From Canna indica (taxonomy: Eukaryota > Streptophyta > Magnoliopsida > Zingiberales > Cannaceae), in the NCBI GenBank assembly GCA_034359265.1, contig CP136891.1:79104501-79168500 (forward strand): 64,000 nucleotides of DNA. The letters run 5' to 3'. Below, piece by piece: positions 21,453 to 32,009 of this stretch. Within the stretch, counting starts at the first letter, position 1; each line of letters opens with the position of its first letter. A model generated the notes under the pieces. That model searched no databases. It saw only the letters and a list, made by a program, of their open reading frames with translations, and had not been told where the DNA came from. The position numbers were made by a program, and so were the translations under genes.

Positions 21453-22994
21453 TCACGATGACGATGGAGGATGGCCTGGATCATATGGCGGGGTCTGGAG
21501 TGCTTGAGTGTACACCGGCGTGGACTGACTCGAGGATGATGGATTAGATGATGCCGAAGAGATGCCTGCTTCGGGATGACCCGACAAGTTGCGTAGCATA
21601 GCTTCTATATTCGCCATCGTCTGACTCTGGCGCTCCATCAACTCAGTCTGACGCGCGACCGTCTCCTCTAGTGTCCTTATCCTATTACTATGATCATAAC
21701 TGGATCTGGAGGTGGACGGCCGCTCACCAGCGACCGGAGGGGTCGGTGCCCCAAGTGGCCCTAGTACGGCTCGCGCATGACCACTATCTGCGAAGCCATA
21801 TACGCGGCCATGATCCCAGCCACCTGCGGCCTCGACCCACGATGCTGCGTCAAAGTCCTCGGGGGTACCCCCGCGCTGCACCACCCTCTGGCTGTACGTC
21901 TCCTACTCGAGTTTGATTTTTTGTTTAATATTTATCATAAAACTTAAATTATAAATATATAATGAATAATTTAAACAAATATATAATTACCACAATGTAT
22001 GCAGCGCGGTTGTCGATGTACTCCCCCGTCCCATGTGCTCGACGGTGAGTCCGCTCAAACACCGCCATCGGGGAGGGTCGCTGGACAGTCCCGTCATCCG
22101 ACACCGTCGTCTACATTTACAAAACAAATACATTAATTAGTACACATAATAATAAATAAAATATATAATTAAACGATATACTTACCATACGGTTTGCGTG
22201 CACTGCAAATGCAACAGAGCCGCCGGTGTGACGCGCTGCTCCCCCCGACATGCGATTTCTAGCCGCATTCTGAGAAACCTCCTGCCATCGATCCGTCGAC
22301 CATATCCCCACGAGCTGGTCCCATATATCCGGAGTAATCCAACTGGGGCCGTATCCCCGAGTCTCCGCGATGTTAGTGGTCTCAGCTCGGGCCATCGCTC
22401 GGGACCGAGCCTGCCCCAGCTGCCCGTTGTACCTTGCCCGGGAAATAGACTCCCAGGCAGCGTAAATGAAGGACCTCTGGTCCTCGGCCCATGTATAGCG
22501 AGCCTGCAAAATAATAATATCAGTACCAATTCTTAATATATCATCATGCATGTAAAAAAAAAAATAATACGTGCCTCAAACTCGCGCCATAACATGTCGA
22601 CGTGCTCGCTAGGCACGTGAGACCACGTAGGCCATGCCCCGTGCATGTATCGTCGAATAGTAGAAGAAATGCTCCTCGGCACTTCTTCTTGCTCGAACCT
22701 GCACAACAAAAATAAATTTTAATATTATATTATGATATAATAAATTTGTAATGATTCATAATTCATGATATATTACCGCTCCCCAATCACGCTGATCAAT
22801 CTACGTGACTCTGTGGCTGGTGGAGACTGCCACCTGTTCGGCCCGCGTGGCCGCTTGCGTCTGGATGTACTAGCCTCGGCAGTATCATCCTCATGAGGAT
22901 CAGCAACAGGAGGATCAGCAGCATGAGTAAGTGCTGGAGTCTCACCGATCGGAGACTCTGAAGCTCTCCTGCGTCGATAACCACGACCAGACAT
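21453..22994 (-). CDS. Transposase_24-type (Ptta/En/Spm) gene of CACTA-2, open throughout
   Basis: The minus-strand exons are 22777-22994, 22575-22698, 22186-22503, 21991-22110 and 21453-21902. They join in frame to 409 codons without a stop, so this is the only fully open copy of gene 2 in the window. Key blocks are MSGRGYRRRR, RYTWAEDQRSFIYAAWESI, WSTDRWQEVSQNAARNR, VFERTHRRAHGTGEYIDNRA and the coiled-coil-like IRTLEETVARQTELMERQ. Codon 98 is Trp (TGG), which is amber in CACTA-3; codon 56 is Gln (CAG), amber in CACTA-1. Intron 2 uses a GC donor. PF03004 proteins belong to CACTA elements; binding of the subterminal repeats is the expected role but is inferred. The C-terminus is two Ser longer than in the other copies. 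Confidence 0.85.
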
Positions 22995-23071
22995 ATCTGT
23001 CGAACAGACATATAATCAGATTATTGTATAAATAGTAGAGATATATTTAATAAAATATATATACTTTACAA

Positions 23072-23452
23072 TTATTCCTCATCATCTGAATAATAGTCTT
23101 CGAATTCTTCTTCTTCTTCCTCTTCTTCCTCTTTGTCATCTTCTTCATCTCCAGCTTCCTCAATTTCATGATCGTCATCATCAGCATATTCAACTTCTAA
23201 TTGAATTGACGTTGTGTCTGCATCCTCGAGTATTGGAATAATACGATCCACAGCAGGAAGATCATCTTCTTGATAGAAACCAGGAGGATCATTTTCTCCT
23301 ACTATCGGATCAATTTTTCCTCTACCTTTTGTCTTACAGACTACACGCCAATCTGCTCTATCTTTATTTCGAGCCGGATACTTCGCGTAATATACTTGTT
23401 CGGCTTGTGATGCCAATATAAATGGCTCATTTGCTGCCAATTTCGATTTATA
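23072..23452 (-). pseudogene. TNP2 transposase C-terminal remnant in CACTA-2
   Basis: Only the last 127 or so codons remain, from NYKSKLAANEPFILASQ to the acidic tail ending DYYSDDEE. The missing part covers the Transposase-associated domain, the catalytic core and most of the DUF4216-like region. A Lys interrupts the poly-Glu tail (EDDKEEEE). The remnant joins directly to a 26-bp filler and the foldback, so no start codon of the gene remains. Confidence 0.92.
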
Positions 23453-23476
23453 ATATACTTGTTCGGCTTGTGATGC
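23451..23476. repeat. 26-bp templated filler at the CACTA-2 deletion junction
   Basis: Bases 23451-23476 (TAATATACTTGTTCGG...) exactly repeat 23388-23413. The copy sits between the truncated TNP2 and the foldback. Overlaps of TAA on one side and GC on the other would serve as microhomology for template switching. Confidence 0.85.
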
Positions 23477-23643
23477 ACTTACGTTTTTATTTTAACTATT
23501 AACTAATTATTCTAAATTTCGACAGCATCTCCCTACAGTTCTCCGAATACGCATATCATCTGGGCGCGTATCGGAGAACAAGGGAGATGTTATCGAATTT
23601 TAGAATAATTAGTTAACAGTTAAAATAAAAACGTAAGTGCAGT
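23473..23643. repeat. Foldback (hairpin) in CACTA-2
   Basis: The arms match the 172-bp foldbacks of the other copies. The deletion breakpoint coincides with the outer edge of one arm. Confidence 0.88.
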
Positions 23644-23850
23644 ACAAATAACTATATTCCCAAATTGTCCAATCAGGGACAATTCAAGAATTGTACGTCG
23701 TATAAAAGATCATCTACTTCTTTTACACGAACATACAATCCCCGAACGGATCTAAGGTTTTGCTAAATCATATTCGATTCGTCGATGCGTACGTGAAACA
23801 TATCAACTCGTCGGATGGATGATTATTTTCTAAATGTTTCGAGACAGTTC

Positions 23851-24200
23851 GAGTCCATATTGGACGATTTCGGCGCGCGTCCGAAGTGGACGATTCCGGC
23901 GCGAGTCCGAAGTGGACGATTCCGGCGCGAGTCCGAATTGGACGATTCTGGCGCGCGTCCGAAGTGGACGATTCCGGCGCGAGTCCGAAGTGGACGATTC
24001 CGGCGCGAGTCCGAATTGGACGATTCTGGCGCGCGTCCGAAGTGGACGATTCCGGCGCGAGTCCGAATTGGACGATTCCAGTGCGCGTCCGAAGTGGACG
24101 ATTCCGGCGCGAGTCCGAATTGGACGATTCCGGCGCGAGTCCGAATTGGACGATTCTGGCGCGCGTCCGAAGTGGACGATTCCGGCGCGCGTCCGAAATT
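23851..24200. repeat. 26-bp minisatellite of CACTA-2, about 13 units
   Basis: The array GTCCGAAGTGGACGATTCC plus GGCGCGA is expanded relative to about 8 units in the other two copies. Variants (GAATTGG, TCTGGCGCGC) recur in an ordered way, suggesting duplication of blocks of three units. Long open frames of up to 130 codons on the plus strand are by-products. Confidence 0.9.
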
Positions 24201-24298
24201 AATCTAAACCCTAATAATTAATCTAACAAATTAAACAATTAATCTAAACATTTAATTAACATTTATAAAATAATTAATTAACAATTTCAAAACAATAA

Positions 24299-24322
24299 AT
24301 ATATATATATATATATATATAT
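24299..24322. repeat. (TA)n microsatellite in CACTA-2 leader
   Basis: A run of about 12 TA units lies just upstream (element sense: downstream) of the GC-rich leader. It is shorter in CACTA-3 and absent in CACTA-1. Confidence 0.8.
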
Positions 24323-24617
24323 TCCAGCGCCGGAGTCCACCCTCCGGCGCCGGCGTACAGTGGCCGGACACACTGTCCGGCCACTGTAGAAGGTTCGGCG
24401 GCGGCCATAGGCCGACCGCCGCCGGCCGAAACCCTAGAAATAGGGTTTCGGTCGGATTTTAGCATCTCCGGCCGAAACGGTATAGGCCGGCCGATCAACA
24501 TACCGGCAGCGGCGCGGCGGCGAGAGGCGTCGACGTCGGCAGCAGCGGCGAGAGGAGTCGGCAGGAGCGGCGACGGCAGAAGCGGGAGGAAGAAGGGTCG
24601 GGCGCGAGAGCGTGCCC

Positions 24618-24626
24618 TATATAAAC
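24618..24626 (-). promoter_or_regulatory. TATA box of CACTA-2
   Basis: Minus-strand TTTATATAG lies at the inner edge of the 5' subterminal repeats, as in the sister copies. Confidence 0.5.
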
Positions 24627-24629
24627 TTA

Positions 24630-24912
24630 TCAGCAACGGCTCACTCGCCCGTTAGAACGCCGTTGCTGATAAGTTATCATCAGCAACGGCTCACTTATCT
24701 GTTAGTAAGCCGTTGCTGAAGATTAAATAATTAGCAACGGCTCGCTGTTCCGTTAGAAAGCCGTTGCTGATAATTAAAATAATCCGCAACGGCTCGGTTG
24801 TTCGTTAGAACGCCGTTGCAGATACAGATATCTGCAACGGCTCGAGCGGCCGTAAGAACGCCGTTGCAAATAGCAACGGCTTGAGCGGCCGTTGCTGATA
24901 GCCGTTGCTGAA
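24630..24912. repeat. 5' subterminal repeats of CACTA-2
   Basis: The same CAGCAACGGC / GCCGTTGCTG pattern occurs at the 5' (right) end of the inverted element. Confidence 0.85.
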
Positions 24913-24934
24913 GACCAAGTTTGTAGTAGTGAGA

Positions 24935-25310
24935 GTCTGACTCCATAGAATTTTTTATGGAGCCTCATACATGAGTGAACCTAGTATTGTTAAGAGTGAA
25001 TGAATCTAGCATTTTTTAAGACCGAAACTAAAATGAAAGTATTAGGTACACTCTTACTTTGTTTTCGATTTTAATTATACTATATTCATTTTTACGAGCT
25101 TCATAGAAATTCCTATGAAGTGGGACCTCATAGAATTAAGTTGCACAAAATTATTATGGAGTTGGGCTTCTTAGAAACATTTCAAATAAATAGTTGAAAG
25201 TTGTATAAAAATACTTATGGGATCAAGGAATATGAACATATCTATTCTTTTTCTATCCATATTCAGTCGCTTAAAGTTCATATCCACTCGTTCATAGAGA
25301 TAGAGATTTA
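24935..25310. other. Intergenic DNA between CACTA-2 and the second hAT-like MITE
   Basis: No gene is seen. Short motifs of the type ATGGAGT...GGCT occur both here and near 18180-18300, hinting at an old shared repeat that I cannot delimit. Confidence 0.35.
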
Positions 25311-25487
25311 TAGGGCTGATAATTTCTGACATGACACGATAACCCGACACGGCACGACACGGAGTTACGAGGTTCGGGTTTGGCTAAACGTGTGTTTTGA
25401 TTAAACAGGTTCAACACAGATTAACACGATTAAATAATTGTGTTAATCCAGGTTGAACCCATGTAACTTGTATAAACGCAATTAAAC

Positions 25488-27142
25488 CGCTACAAGAAAA
25501 TTTTAATATATCGACGTATAAATTTCGACGTTGTTAGACAACGTCGAAATAATTTTTATCAAAAAAATTATAATATTAAAATTTTTGACGTCAGTTGTAG
25601 GCGTCGAAATTTTTTTTGACGGCTGACAGCAGACGTCGAAATATTTCGACACCGGACAGTCCGACTTCGAAACATTTTGGCGCTAGGCAGTCCGGCGTCG
25701 AAATATTTCGTATTTCGACGCCGGACTGCCCGACGTCGAAACATAGTATTTCGACGTCCGACTGCCCGGCGTCGAAATGTTTCGACGCCAGACCGTCCGG
25801 CGTCGAAATATTTCGATGCCATATTTTCGACGTCGACGATCCGACGTCGAAATATTTCGACGCCCAACATGGTGTCAAAATCAATCTGACGCGAGCTCGT
25901 GGGTGTGCGAGCCTGCGTCAGTTTCCACCTACGCGGGCTCGCGGGCGCACTAACCCACGGTCGCGCCCGCCTGCGCAGGTTAGCGGATGCGCAAGAAGCG
26001 CCCCTCAGCGCGCTCGCCGAGGGGCTTTGCCGAGCGGGAAATCGAGGCGGGGTTTTTCCCGCCTCCGATTTCTTTTTTTTTTAATTTTAAAATTATTTGG
26101 GTTATAAATATTCTTTTCATTTTCATTTTTCTATCTTCTTTCTTCTCTTATCTTTTTTTTTTCTTTCCTGGTTCTTTCTTCTTTCTTTCTCAAATATGTT
26201 TTTCTCCATCTAATTTTTTTTATTATTTTTTTCAGGTTATCAAAAAAATTTGGATTATCAAATTTACCTACAGGTTAGTATTTTTTTTACTATTATTCAT
26301 TTATTATTTTTTGTAATGAATTTTTTTTTCGATATTAGAACGGGTTAGCGCTACGCCCGTTCGATTTCCATTGCGTGGCAAAAATCGAACGGAGCAGAGC
26401 GGCGAAAACCATGCGATGGAAATCAAACAAGTGCGCGATTTCCACCACGCGGTGGAAATCGAACGAGCGTTAAAGCTGCCCGTTCGATTTCCACCGCGTG
26501 GCGGAAATCGAACGAGCGTTAAAGCCGCTCGTTCGACTTCTACCGCGTGGCGGAAATCGAACGGGCGGCTTTCCGCCCGTTTGATCGAATATCGCGTGCC
26601 AGCACGCGGTATTCGATGATACCGCCTGCTGTACGTGGTATTCTCGATTACCGCGTATAGCGCCGCGCGGTATCATCGAATACCGCCTGCTATACACGGT
26701 AGTCGCGCGGTATTGGAGAATACCGTGCACGTCATCATTTTTTTTCTTTTCTTTCTTGCATATGGGCGCCTCTGACAGGCGCCGATATGCAATATTTTAT
26801 TTTTAAAAAAGCTTTTCGACGTCTTTAATAGGCGTCGGTATGTTGATATTGACGCTTGCTGACGTCGGTCAGCTGGCGTCGATATGTTCATAACGACGCT
26901 TGATGACGTCGGTCAGCTTGTGTCGATATGTTCATATCGACGCTTGTTGACGTCGGTCAATCGAGGTCGATATGTCAAACATTTTGACGCCTATTCAGAC
27001 GTCAAAAATACTTATTTCAGCTCTGATCTTCTTGCACTCGTTTTCGACGTCTTTGTTTCTGTCAATATATTCATTTTGACTGCCGTTGGCGTCGAAATGT
27101 TAATATATTTTGACGTCAAAAAATAAGTAGATTGTTGTAGTG
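25488..27142. mobile_element. Non-autonomous CACTA element (CACTA-4), 1655 bp, unrelated family
   Basis: The left end is CGCTACAAGAAAATTTT (second base changed from CACTA) and the right end is GATTGTTGTAGTG. They are flanked by the 3-bp duplication AAC (25485-25487 and 27143-27145). Subterminal regions carry many CGTCGAAAT / ATTTCGACG copies (about 25509-25875) and GACGTCGGTCAGC copies (about 26815-26960), different from the other CACTA family. No transposase is present. The middle holds a palindrome array and a G+C-rich stretch. Open frames found in it overlap on opposite strands and match nothing. Confidence 0.88.
26339..26725. repeat. Array of palindromes inside CACTA-4
   Basis: At least four near-perfect hairpins of the form CGTTCGATTTCCACC / GGCGGAAATCGAACG follow one another (about 26350-26565). 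A second type based on ATCGAATACCGC / GCGGTATTCGAT follows (about 26580-26725). They explain the open frames on both strands. Confidence 0.8.
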
Positions 27143-27497
27143 AACCCATTTAACTAAATGTGTTTAAGAGTTACTGAACATATTTAATCCATTTACCCGT
27201 TTATAAAGATATATATAAAATGTTAGATATGTCTTTTTATTAATAGTCTTTCTACTGCGTTTAATTTTTAATTTTAGTAGCTTTTATTTTGTTCACTATT
27301 GAAATTATATTTATCGTGTTGTATCGTGTAGGTGTAAACATGTACACGTTTAGATACATTTACTTAAACGGGTTAAGTGTGTCGTGTCGTGTCAATCCGG
27401 GAATAAAAGGATCGGGTTCGGATTTAACCTTTTACAAAATGAGACACGTTTAGACACGATATATTTAAACAAGACACGACACAGATTGCCAACCCTA

Positions 27498-27670
27498 GAT
27501 ATTTACACGGGCATCCCACATCAAAGTTATCTCCCTCAAATATAATCTTCATCCACGTCTTCCTGCAAACTGTGTTGGTGGACAGCTTTTCTCCTGCAAT
27601 CTCCGCCACAAAGTTCACCAACCAAAAACCTAATTGTCCACTCCAGCACTGTCATCCCGCTCTTGCACAA
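27498..27670. promoter_or_regulatory. Upstream region of the acyltransferase gene
   Basis: This is the short spacer between the hAT-like MITE copy B and the gene. The MITE pair therefore ends only about 230 bp before the start codon. Confidence 0.45.
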
Positions 27671-27671
27671 G

Positions 27672-27679
27672 TATAAATA
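27672..27679 (+). promoter_or_regulatory. TATA box of the acyltransferase gene
   Basis: TATAAATA lies 45 bp before the ATG at 27724, leaving room for only a short 5' leader. Confidence 0.6.
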
Positions 27680-27723
27680 TCCACTTTTGAAAACTGAACA
27701 CAATACCAAACTCAAGAAGAAAA

Positions 27724-29186
27724 ATGGTGCAGGTCCGAGTGATAAGCTCATGTCTTGTGGCTCCAGAGGAGGACACACCCAAACGCCCTATCTGGCTCTC
27801 CACCTTGGATCTCTACCAGATCCGGGCTCACGTCGCCACCATCTACTTCTACCGCCCGCCCACCACTGCCGGAAATGATCACTCAGCTGACTTCTTCTCC
27901 GCAGAGGTGCTCAAAGCTGGCCTGCGCAAAGCCTTGGTGCCTTTCTACCTCTTCGCCGGCAGGCTTGGGACCGACGAAAATGGGAGGATGGAGATCAAGT
28001 GCAACGGGAAGGGCGTGGTCTTCGTGGAGGCCAAGTCGGATGACCTCAACATTGACAAGCTCGGCGAGTTTGTTGCTCCTTCGTCGGAGCACAGGCGGCT
28101 ACTAATACCAACTGTGGATCCTGATGAAGGAGACGACGCTGTCCCTCTTGTACTGCTTCAGGTCTCGATCGCTTCATTTACTTCCTGCACATCTTTATTA
28201 AACTTTCTTCTCGTTCTCATGCGCGCACACTGAGTCACACACAATGACAATTGATCTTTGTATGAAAAATTAAGTTGTTTGACGTGTGGTTTAATTTATT
28301 ACAGTTGACACGTTTGAAGTGCGGAGGGGTATGTTTGGGCATCGGAGTGCACCACCTGGTCTCGGATGGCGTCGCCTCCCTTCACTTCATCAACGCGTGG
28401 TCGAACATCACCAGAGGCATCGACCACGCCGTCGCGCCGCCCTTCCTCGACCGCTCGCTGCTACTCCCTCGATCGCCGCCTTCCATCCGCTTCCCCCACG
28501 TCGAGTTCAAACGGTACCCTGCCCAGCCCGGCACGCCCACCCCCAGGCCGATGGTCTCCGCCGCCATCCTCGAGCTCTCCGCCGACAGGCTCGCCAGGTT
28601 GAAGAGCTCGTTCGCTACCCCGTCACGACGGGTCACCACTTATGAGGCGGTGGCCGCGCACGTCTGGCGCTGCGCATGCGCCGCCCGCAGTCTCGACGAC
28701 CATCGCGAGACCCGGGTATATGTCACCGTCGACGGCCGTCGCCGCCTACAGCCGCCGCTGCCGGAGCGGTACATTGGGAACGTGATCTTTCCAGCAGTGG
28801 CGATCGCGACGGCCGGTGACATCAAGTCGGAATGTCCGGGGGTCATCGCGAGCCGGATCCACCGAGCCATCGCCCTCCACGACGACGAGTACCTGCGGTC
28901 CGCGCTGGACTTCTTGGAGACGGTGGAGGACGTGACGACCCTGGGACGGTGGGCGGGCAACTTCACGTCGGCAGATCTTTCCATCACTTGCTGGACGTCG
29001 CTCCCGATCTACGAAGCCGACTTCGGATGGGGGCGGCCGAAGTACGTGGGACCGGCGGCCATGTTCTACGGCGGCCTGTGCTATGTGATGCCGAACCCGG
29101 CCAGCAAAGAGGGAGGAGTTCTGGTGGCCATCTCGATGGAGACGGAGTGCATGGAGTGCTTCAAAGAGCTTTTCTATGATTTTTAG
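27724..29186 (+). CDS. BAHD acyltransferase, hydroxycinnamoyl-CoA shikimate/quinate transferase-like
   Basis: There are two exons: 27724-28161 (ends CAG|GT) and 28305-29186 (after TTACAG), both in phase 0, giving 439 residues, normal for the family. The catalytic HXXXD motif is H163-L-V-S-D167 (in GVHHLVSDG) and the structural DFGWG motif is at 385-389. The N-terminal pattern (VAPEEDTPKRPIWLSTLDL, YFYRP, LVPFYLFAGRLGTDENGRMEI, FVEAKSDD) and the block KCGGVCLGIGVHHLVSDG..LHFINAW resemble HCT/HQT enzymes of clade V. These transfer p-coumaroyl or caffeoyl groups from CoA to shikimate or quinate in the cytosol on the path to lignin and chlorogenic acid. The intron sits just before the HXXXD block, the usual BAHD site. 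The acceptor substrate cannot be fixed from sequence; HVXSDG replaces the HXAADG seen in many true HCTs, so a related acceptor is possible. Frame and splice sites look intact. Confidence 0.9.
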
Positions 29187-29306
29187 ATTAATTTAATTTG
29201 TGCAAGGTCAATTTGGAGTGTTTGTAATTGGTCAGATGCCGATCAGAAATTTTCTGCATCGATCAGTGGAATATTGCTATTTAAAATTGGATTGATGAAC
29301 CTGAGG

Positions 29307-29312
29307 AATAAA
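29307..29312 (+). terminator. Poly(A) signal of the acyltransferase gene
   Basis: AATAAA lies about 120 bp after the stop codon, a plausible near-upstream element. Confidence 0.55.
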
Positions 29313-29459
29313 ATATTTGATTTTGATTGATCATTCAATGCATTGGCCAGTGAATTGCAAGAATGGAAGTACACACAAGGCTCTAAGATTACTAGCCCTA
29401 AGTGATTGCAACACAAAACAACTTATTCGAGTATTAGTCTATTAGATGAATTATGTGAG

Positions 29460-30560
29460 GATGGTAGAGTTGAGGACCGGAATAAAATTACTGGCCCGGT
29501 TCGACTAGACCTAACATCGCTCCATCTCTCATTTCGAACTGGACCGCATGACCCCATCTAAGGGGCTCTGCTCGACCGCATCCCTGGGACAGGTCAGACT
29601 AAATGGCTATGCCTAAGTAATCCCACTCGGTCGCATAAAAATATCTGATATACTCTTGTCATCTTCGAGATCAACCTCGATCCATTCTGGGCAATCTCAT
29701 TGCAAGATTTTCGAACAACAATCTCGTCCTTCCCTACAATACAAATAGACACGGCATATCCAAGTAATCATAAGTTTTAATTTCATTAGCTCGACATTGA
29801 AGTCCTCCTAATTTGAACGTTAGAGTTTCTTTTGCAGGTCCCCCCTATCGACATCAGACCAGACAAGGAGAGATATCAAACCAGACAGAAAAGCCTTAAT
29901 TCTCAGACAAAAACATTTGGCGCCACTGTGGGGCCGAGTAAAGCTTACCTCACATAGTTGGAATTCGGAGCCAAGCAACCGCCGCCGCACGCCAACGACA
30001 ACGACTTGGCGGCAACGATTGGCCGCAGCCGGGTGACATTGAAACAACAAGGAGCAATGCTCCGGTACACCCCCCTAAAGATCTTCGACGACAAATAGAC
30101 GAATTAGAAACACAAAACCAACAACTGGTGGCACAGGTTGAGATACCAATGCGACCTTTGGGATAGCTCCCGATTGAACGCGAACGTTGTTGCTTAAAGT
30201 ATAGGGAGACCAACAACTCGAAAAGAAGAAGACCATCTTTGTCCTTCAAGACGAAGTCTCCAACACCCCTCGATCGAAAAAAGTCAAAAATCTAAAGGCT
30301 TGAGTAATTGAAGCTACTTCCCACCTCGACGCACATCCCTTCGCCTAACACATCATGGCAACCCGTGTCCCACCGAGAAGTGAGCTACCTGCTATAGTAA
30401 CACCCTACAACGGTTGGTGTGACCCCATCTTGGAGTCTCCTTAATTTGACGATCAAAATGTCTTTTGCATGTTCCTTCCTATCCCCACTGGCATCGAACC
30501 CGATAAGGATAGTCATCAAAGATTACAGAAGAATATGCTTAGAGCAGGGGTTAGCCCAGA
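29460..30560 (+). mobile_element. Decayed Gypsy LTR retrotransposon fragment
   Basis: The sequence near 29908-29945 (ATTTGGCGCCACTGTGGGGC) is the typical leader just after the 5' LTR of Ty3/Gypsy elements. It is followed at about 30350-30420 by PRSELPAIVTPYNGWCDP, the start of a Gypsy gag (family pattern LPAIxPYDGTTDPD). The segment TTTGA-CGTT-AGAGT-TCTTTTGCAGG near 29812 recurs in altered form near 30445, so two LTR 3' ends may be present. Same family as the element at 48900-51890. No intact frame. Confidence 0.6.
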
Positions 30561-31560
30561 CACTGCCAATTATCATATTTGATGGGATTTGTTAAAGCAA
30601 AGATAGCTTCTCTAAATAACTCTTGGTATTATGACTCTAGATGCCTTAATTTTTCAGTGACAGTTCACATTTTTTTACACAACTTAGCAGTGACATACTG
30701 ATTTTTTTTACTTATCCGTTTTTTAGGTGCTAAATCTTTTGCAATTGGCATGCATGGTCGTCATTGGTGTTCAGATCATCTCAACAAAACTTGACCTGAG
30801 CGTACTGGATGGCCATTAAAATTCGCTACAGATCTAGTACCCTGTTCCTCTGTACTTCCGACTGAACTTAATAGATGCTGTGCCGACAAACATGGAGATA
30901 AAAAAGATTTACATAAAACGAAACTGAACTAAAAGAACACCATCAATCCGTGACATAAATGTACATATTTAAATTTGAGAGAGCAAGGAAATATTGAACT
31001 ATCCTTCCATCTCTTTTCTCACACATAATTTTACTGAATCCAATCGAATTTGGTTCCTGTTCAATCGAATTAAAAAAGAATGAACGGTTCCTCTGTTCGG
31101 ATTCTGACCGAATCTGATCAATTCTAAATTCTCAAGACTAGGTCTTGACTATTATTGACCCATTCTCCACTTTCATTAAAGCAAAATTTAATTCAGACCC
31201 CATGCAGAGTAGTGACAAAAGAACACCACCAGTTTGTATAATTCTCTTAATTGTCTGCTTGCTTTTGACAAGCTTCCGCTCGCCACACTAACGACAAGTT
31301 AAGTAGTTGTGAGCTTGCCGGCCGGGGGACATCGTCGGTCCCACTGCGAGTCAATCACTTTTGACTTGTTTAGCTTGCCGGTGATTACTTTTGCAGATTC
31401 ATGATATGGACTTGTAATTTATGCACATGATGTACGTAGCTTGGAAAAGCATTTTTTATTATAAAATTAAAGACACAGTAATCTACCTTACAGCTAGAGA
31501 TGTACGTAGCAGTCCATGCAAAGCCAAGAAGACATGCACATAGAAGACACCTGGAGGTCG
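30561..31560. other. Intergenic DNA
   Basis: No gene or repeat could be supported. The right part is the presumed 3' flank of the oleosin gene on the minus strand. Confidence 0.4.
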
Positions 31561-31604
31561 AAAGGTCGTTTTATAGCTGATCATATATCACGCATGCCAT
31601 GTCA

Positions 31605-32009
31605 TCACTGGGTAGCCGCTTCCTTGATGTCGCGAGCCTTGGACGCGATCCGGCGGCGAGCCTGCTCGAGCTGGTCCGCCCCCAGCGGGTGCTTCCCCGC
31701 CAGGTACCTGTACATCCACGACAGCATCGACAGCGCCGCCAAGCCGAAGCCGCCCGAGCTGACGAAGCCGGCGGTCAGCAGGAAGGCCGCGATCGCGGCG
31801 GGGACTAGCACCGGGCTGAAGATGACCAGCAGCGGCGTGGCTATAGTCAGGCCGATGACGGTGTTCGCCAGCGTCAGTCCGCACATCACCAGCATCGACC
31901 CCCCGGCCACGACCGCCGTCATCGCCTTCACCGCCGTCTGCCACATGGGCTGCTCCTCCTGTCGCAGCTGGTACGGCCGCTCCCTCGCGTAATCCGCCAT
32001 CGCCGCCAT
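31605..32009 (-). CDS. Oleosin (oil-body structural protein)
   Basis: This is a single-exon gene for 134 residues from ATG 32009 (131 from the second ATG at 32000; the MADYARERP start is equally plausible). A short polar N-terminus leads into a long hydrophobic hairpin with the proline knot [12 protein letters not shown], which defines the family. Before it is [14 protein letters not shown] and after it [31 protein letters not shown] charged amphipathic C-terminus follows ([17 protein letters not shown]). Oleosins coat seed or pollen lipid droplets and keep them from fusing. The open frame continues upstream to 32141, but those residues are arginine-rich and unlike an oleosin N-terminus, so they are probably leader. 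The size matches low-molecular-weight oleosins. An ABRE lies upstream. Confidence 0.93.
   Translation of the reverse strand: MAAMADYARERPYQLRQEEQPMWQTAVKAMTAVVAGGSMLVMCGLTLANTVIGLTIATPLLVIFSPVLVPAAIAAFLLTAGFVSSGGFGLAALSMLSWMYRYLAGKHPLGADQLEQARRRIASKARDIKEAATQ

Larger units (their letters stand above)
20739..24931 (-). mobile_element. CACTA transposon copy 2 (CACTA-2), 4193-bp internal deletion derivative
   Basis: The plus-strand left end is CACTACTAGAAAAATGG and the right end is TTTGTAGTAGTG, flanked by the 3-bp duplication AGA (20736-20738 and 24932-24934). Orientation is minus. The element keeps both subterminal arrays, the minisatellite, the foldback and an intact-looking gene 2, but about 3.2 kb of TNP2 is missing relative to CACTA-3, leaving only its C-terminal end. 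The deletion junction carries a 26-bp filler copied from nearby sequence. Confidence 0.95.
25311..27497. mobile_element. hAT-like MITE copy B, split by a fourth CACTA
   Basis: The two parts are 25311-25487 and 27143-27497. The ends read TAGGGCTGATAATTTC and, inverted, TAGGGTTGGCAATCTG. The interior is rich in CACGACACGG-type motifs. Joining the parts after removing one AAC restores continuity with copy A (AATTAAAC then CATTTAACTAAA). It is non-coding. Confidence 0.65.

Noticed and set aside
23815..24221. Three long plus-strand frames with repeated GRFRRESELDDSGA-type peptides
   Set aside because: The 26-bp minisatellite lacks stops in several frames; the frames are antisense to the element genes and not conserved in length.
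25568..26316. Open frames in CACTA-4 on both strands
   Set aside because: Caused by palindromic subterminal repeats; no transposase motif.
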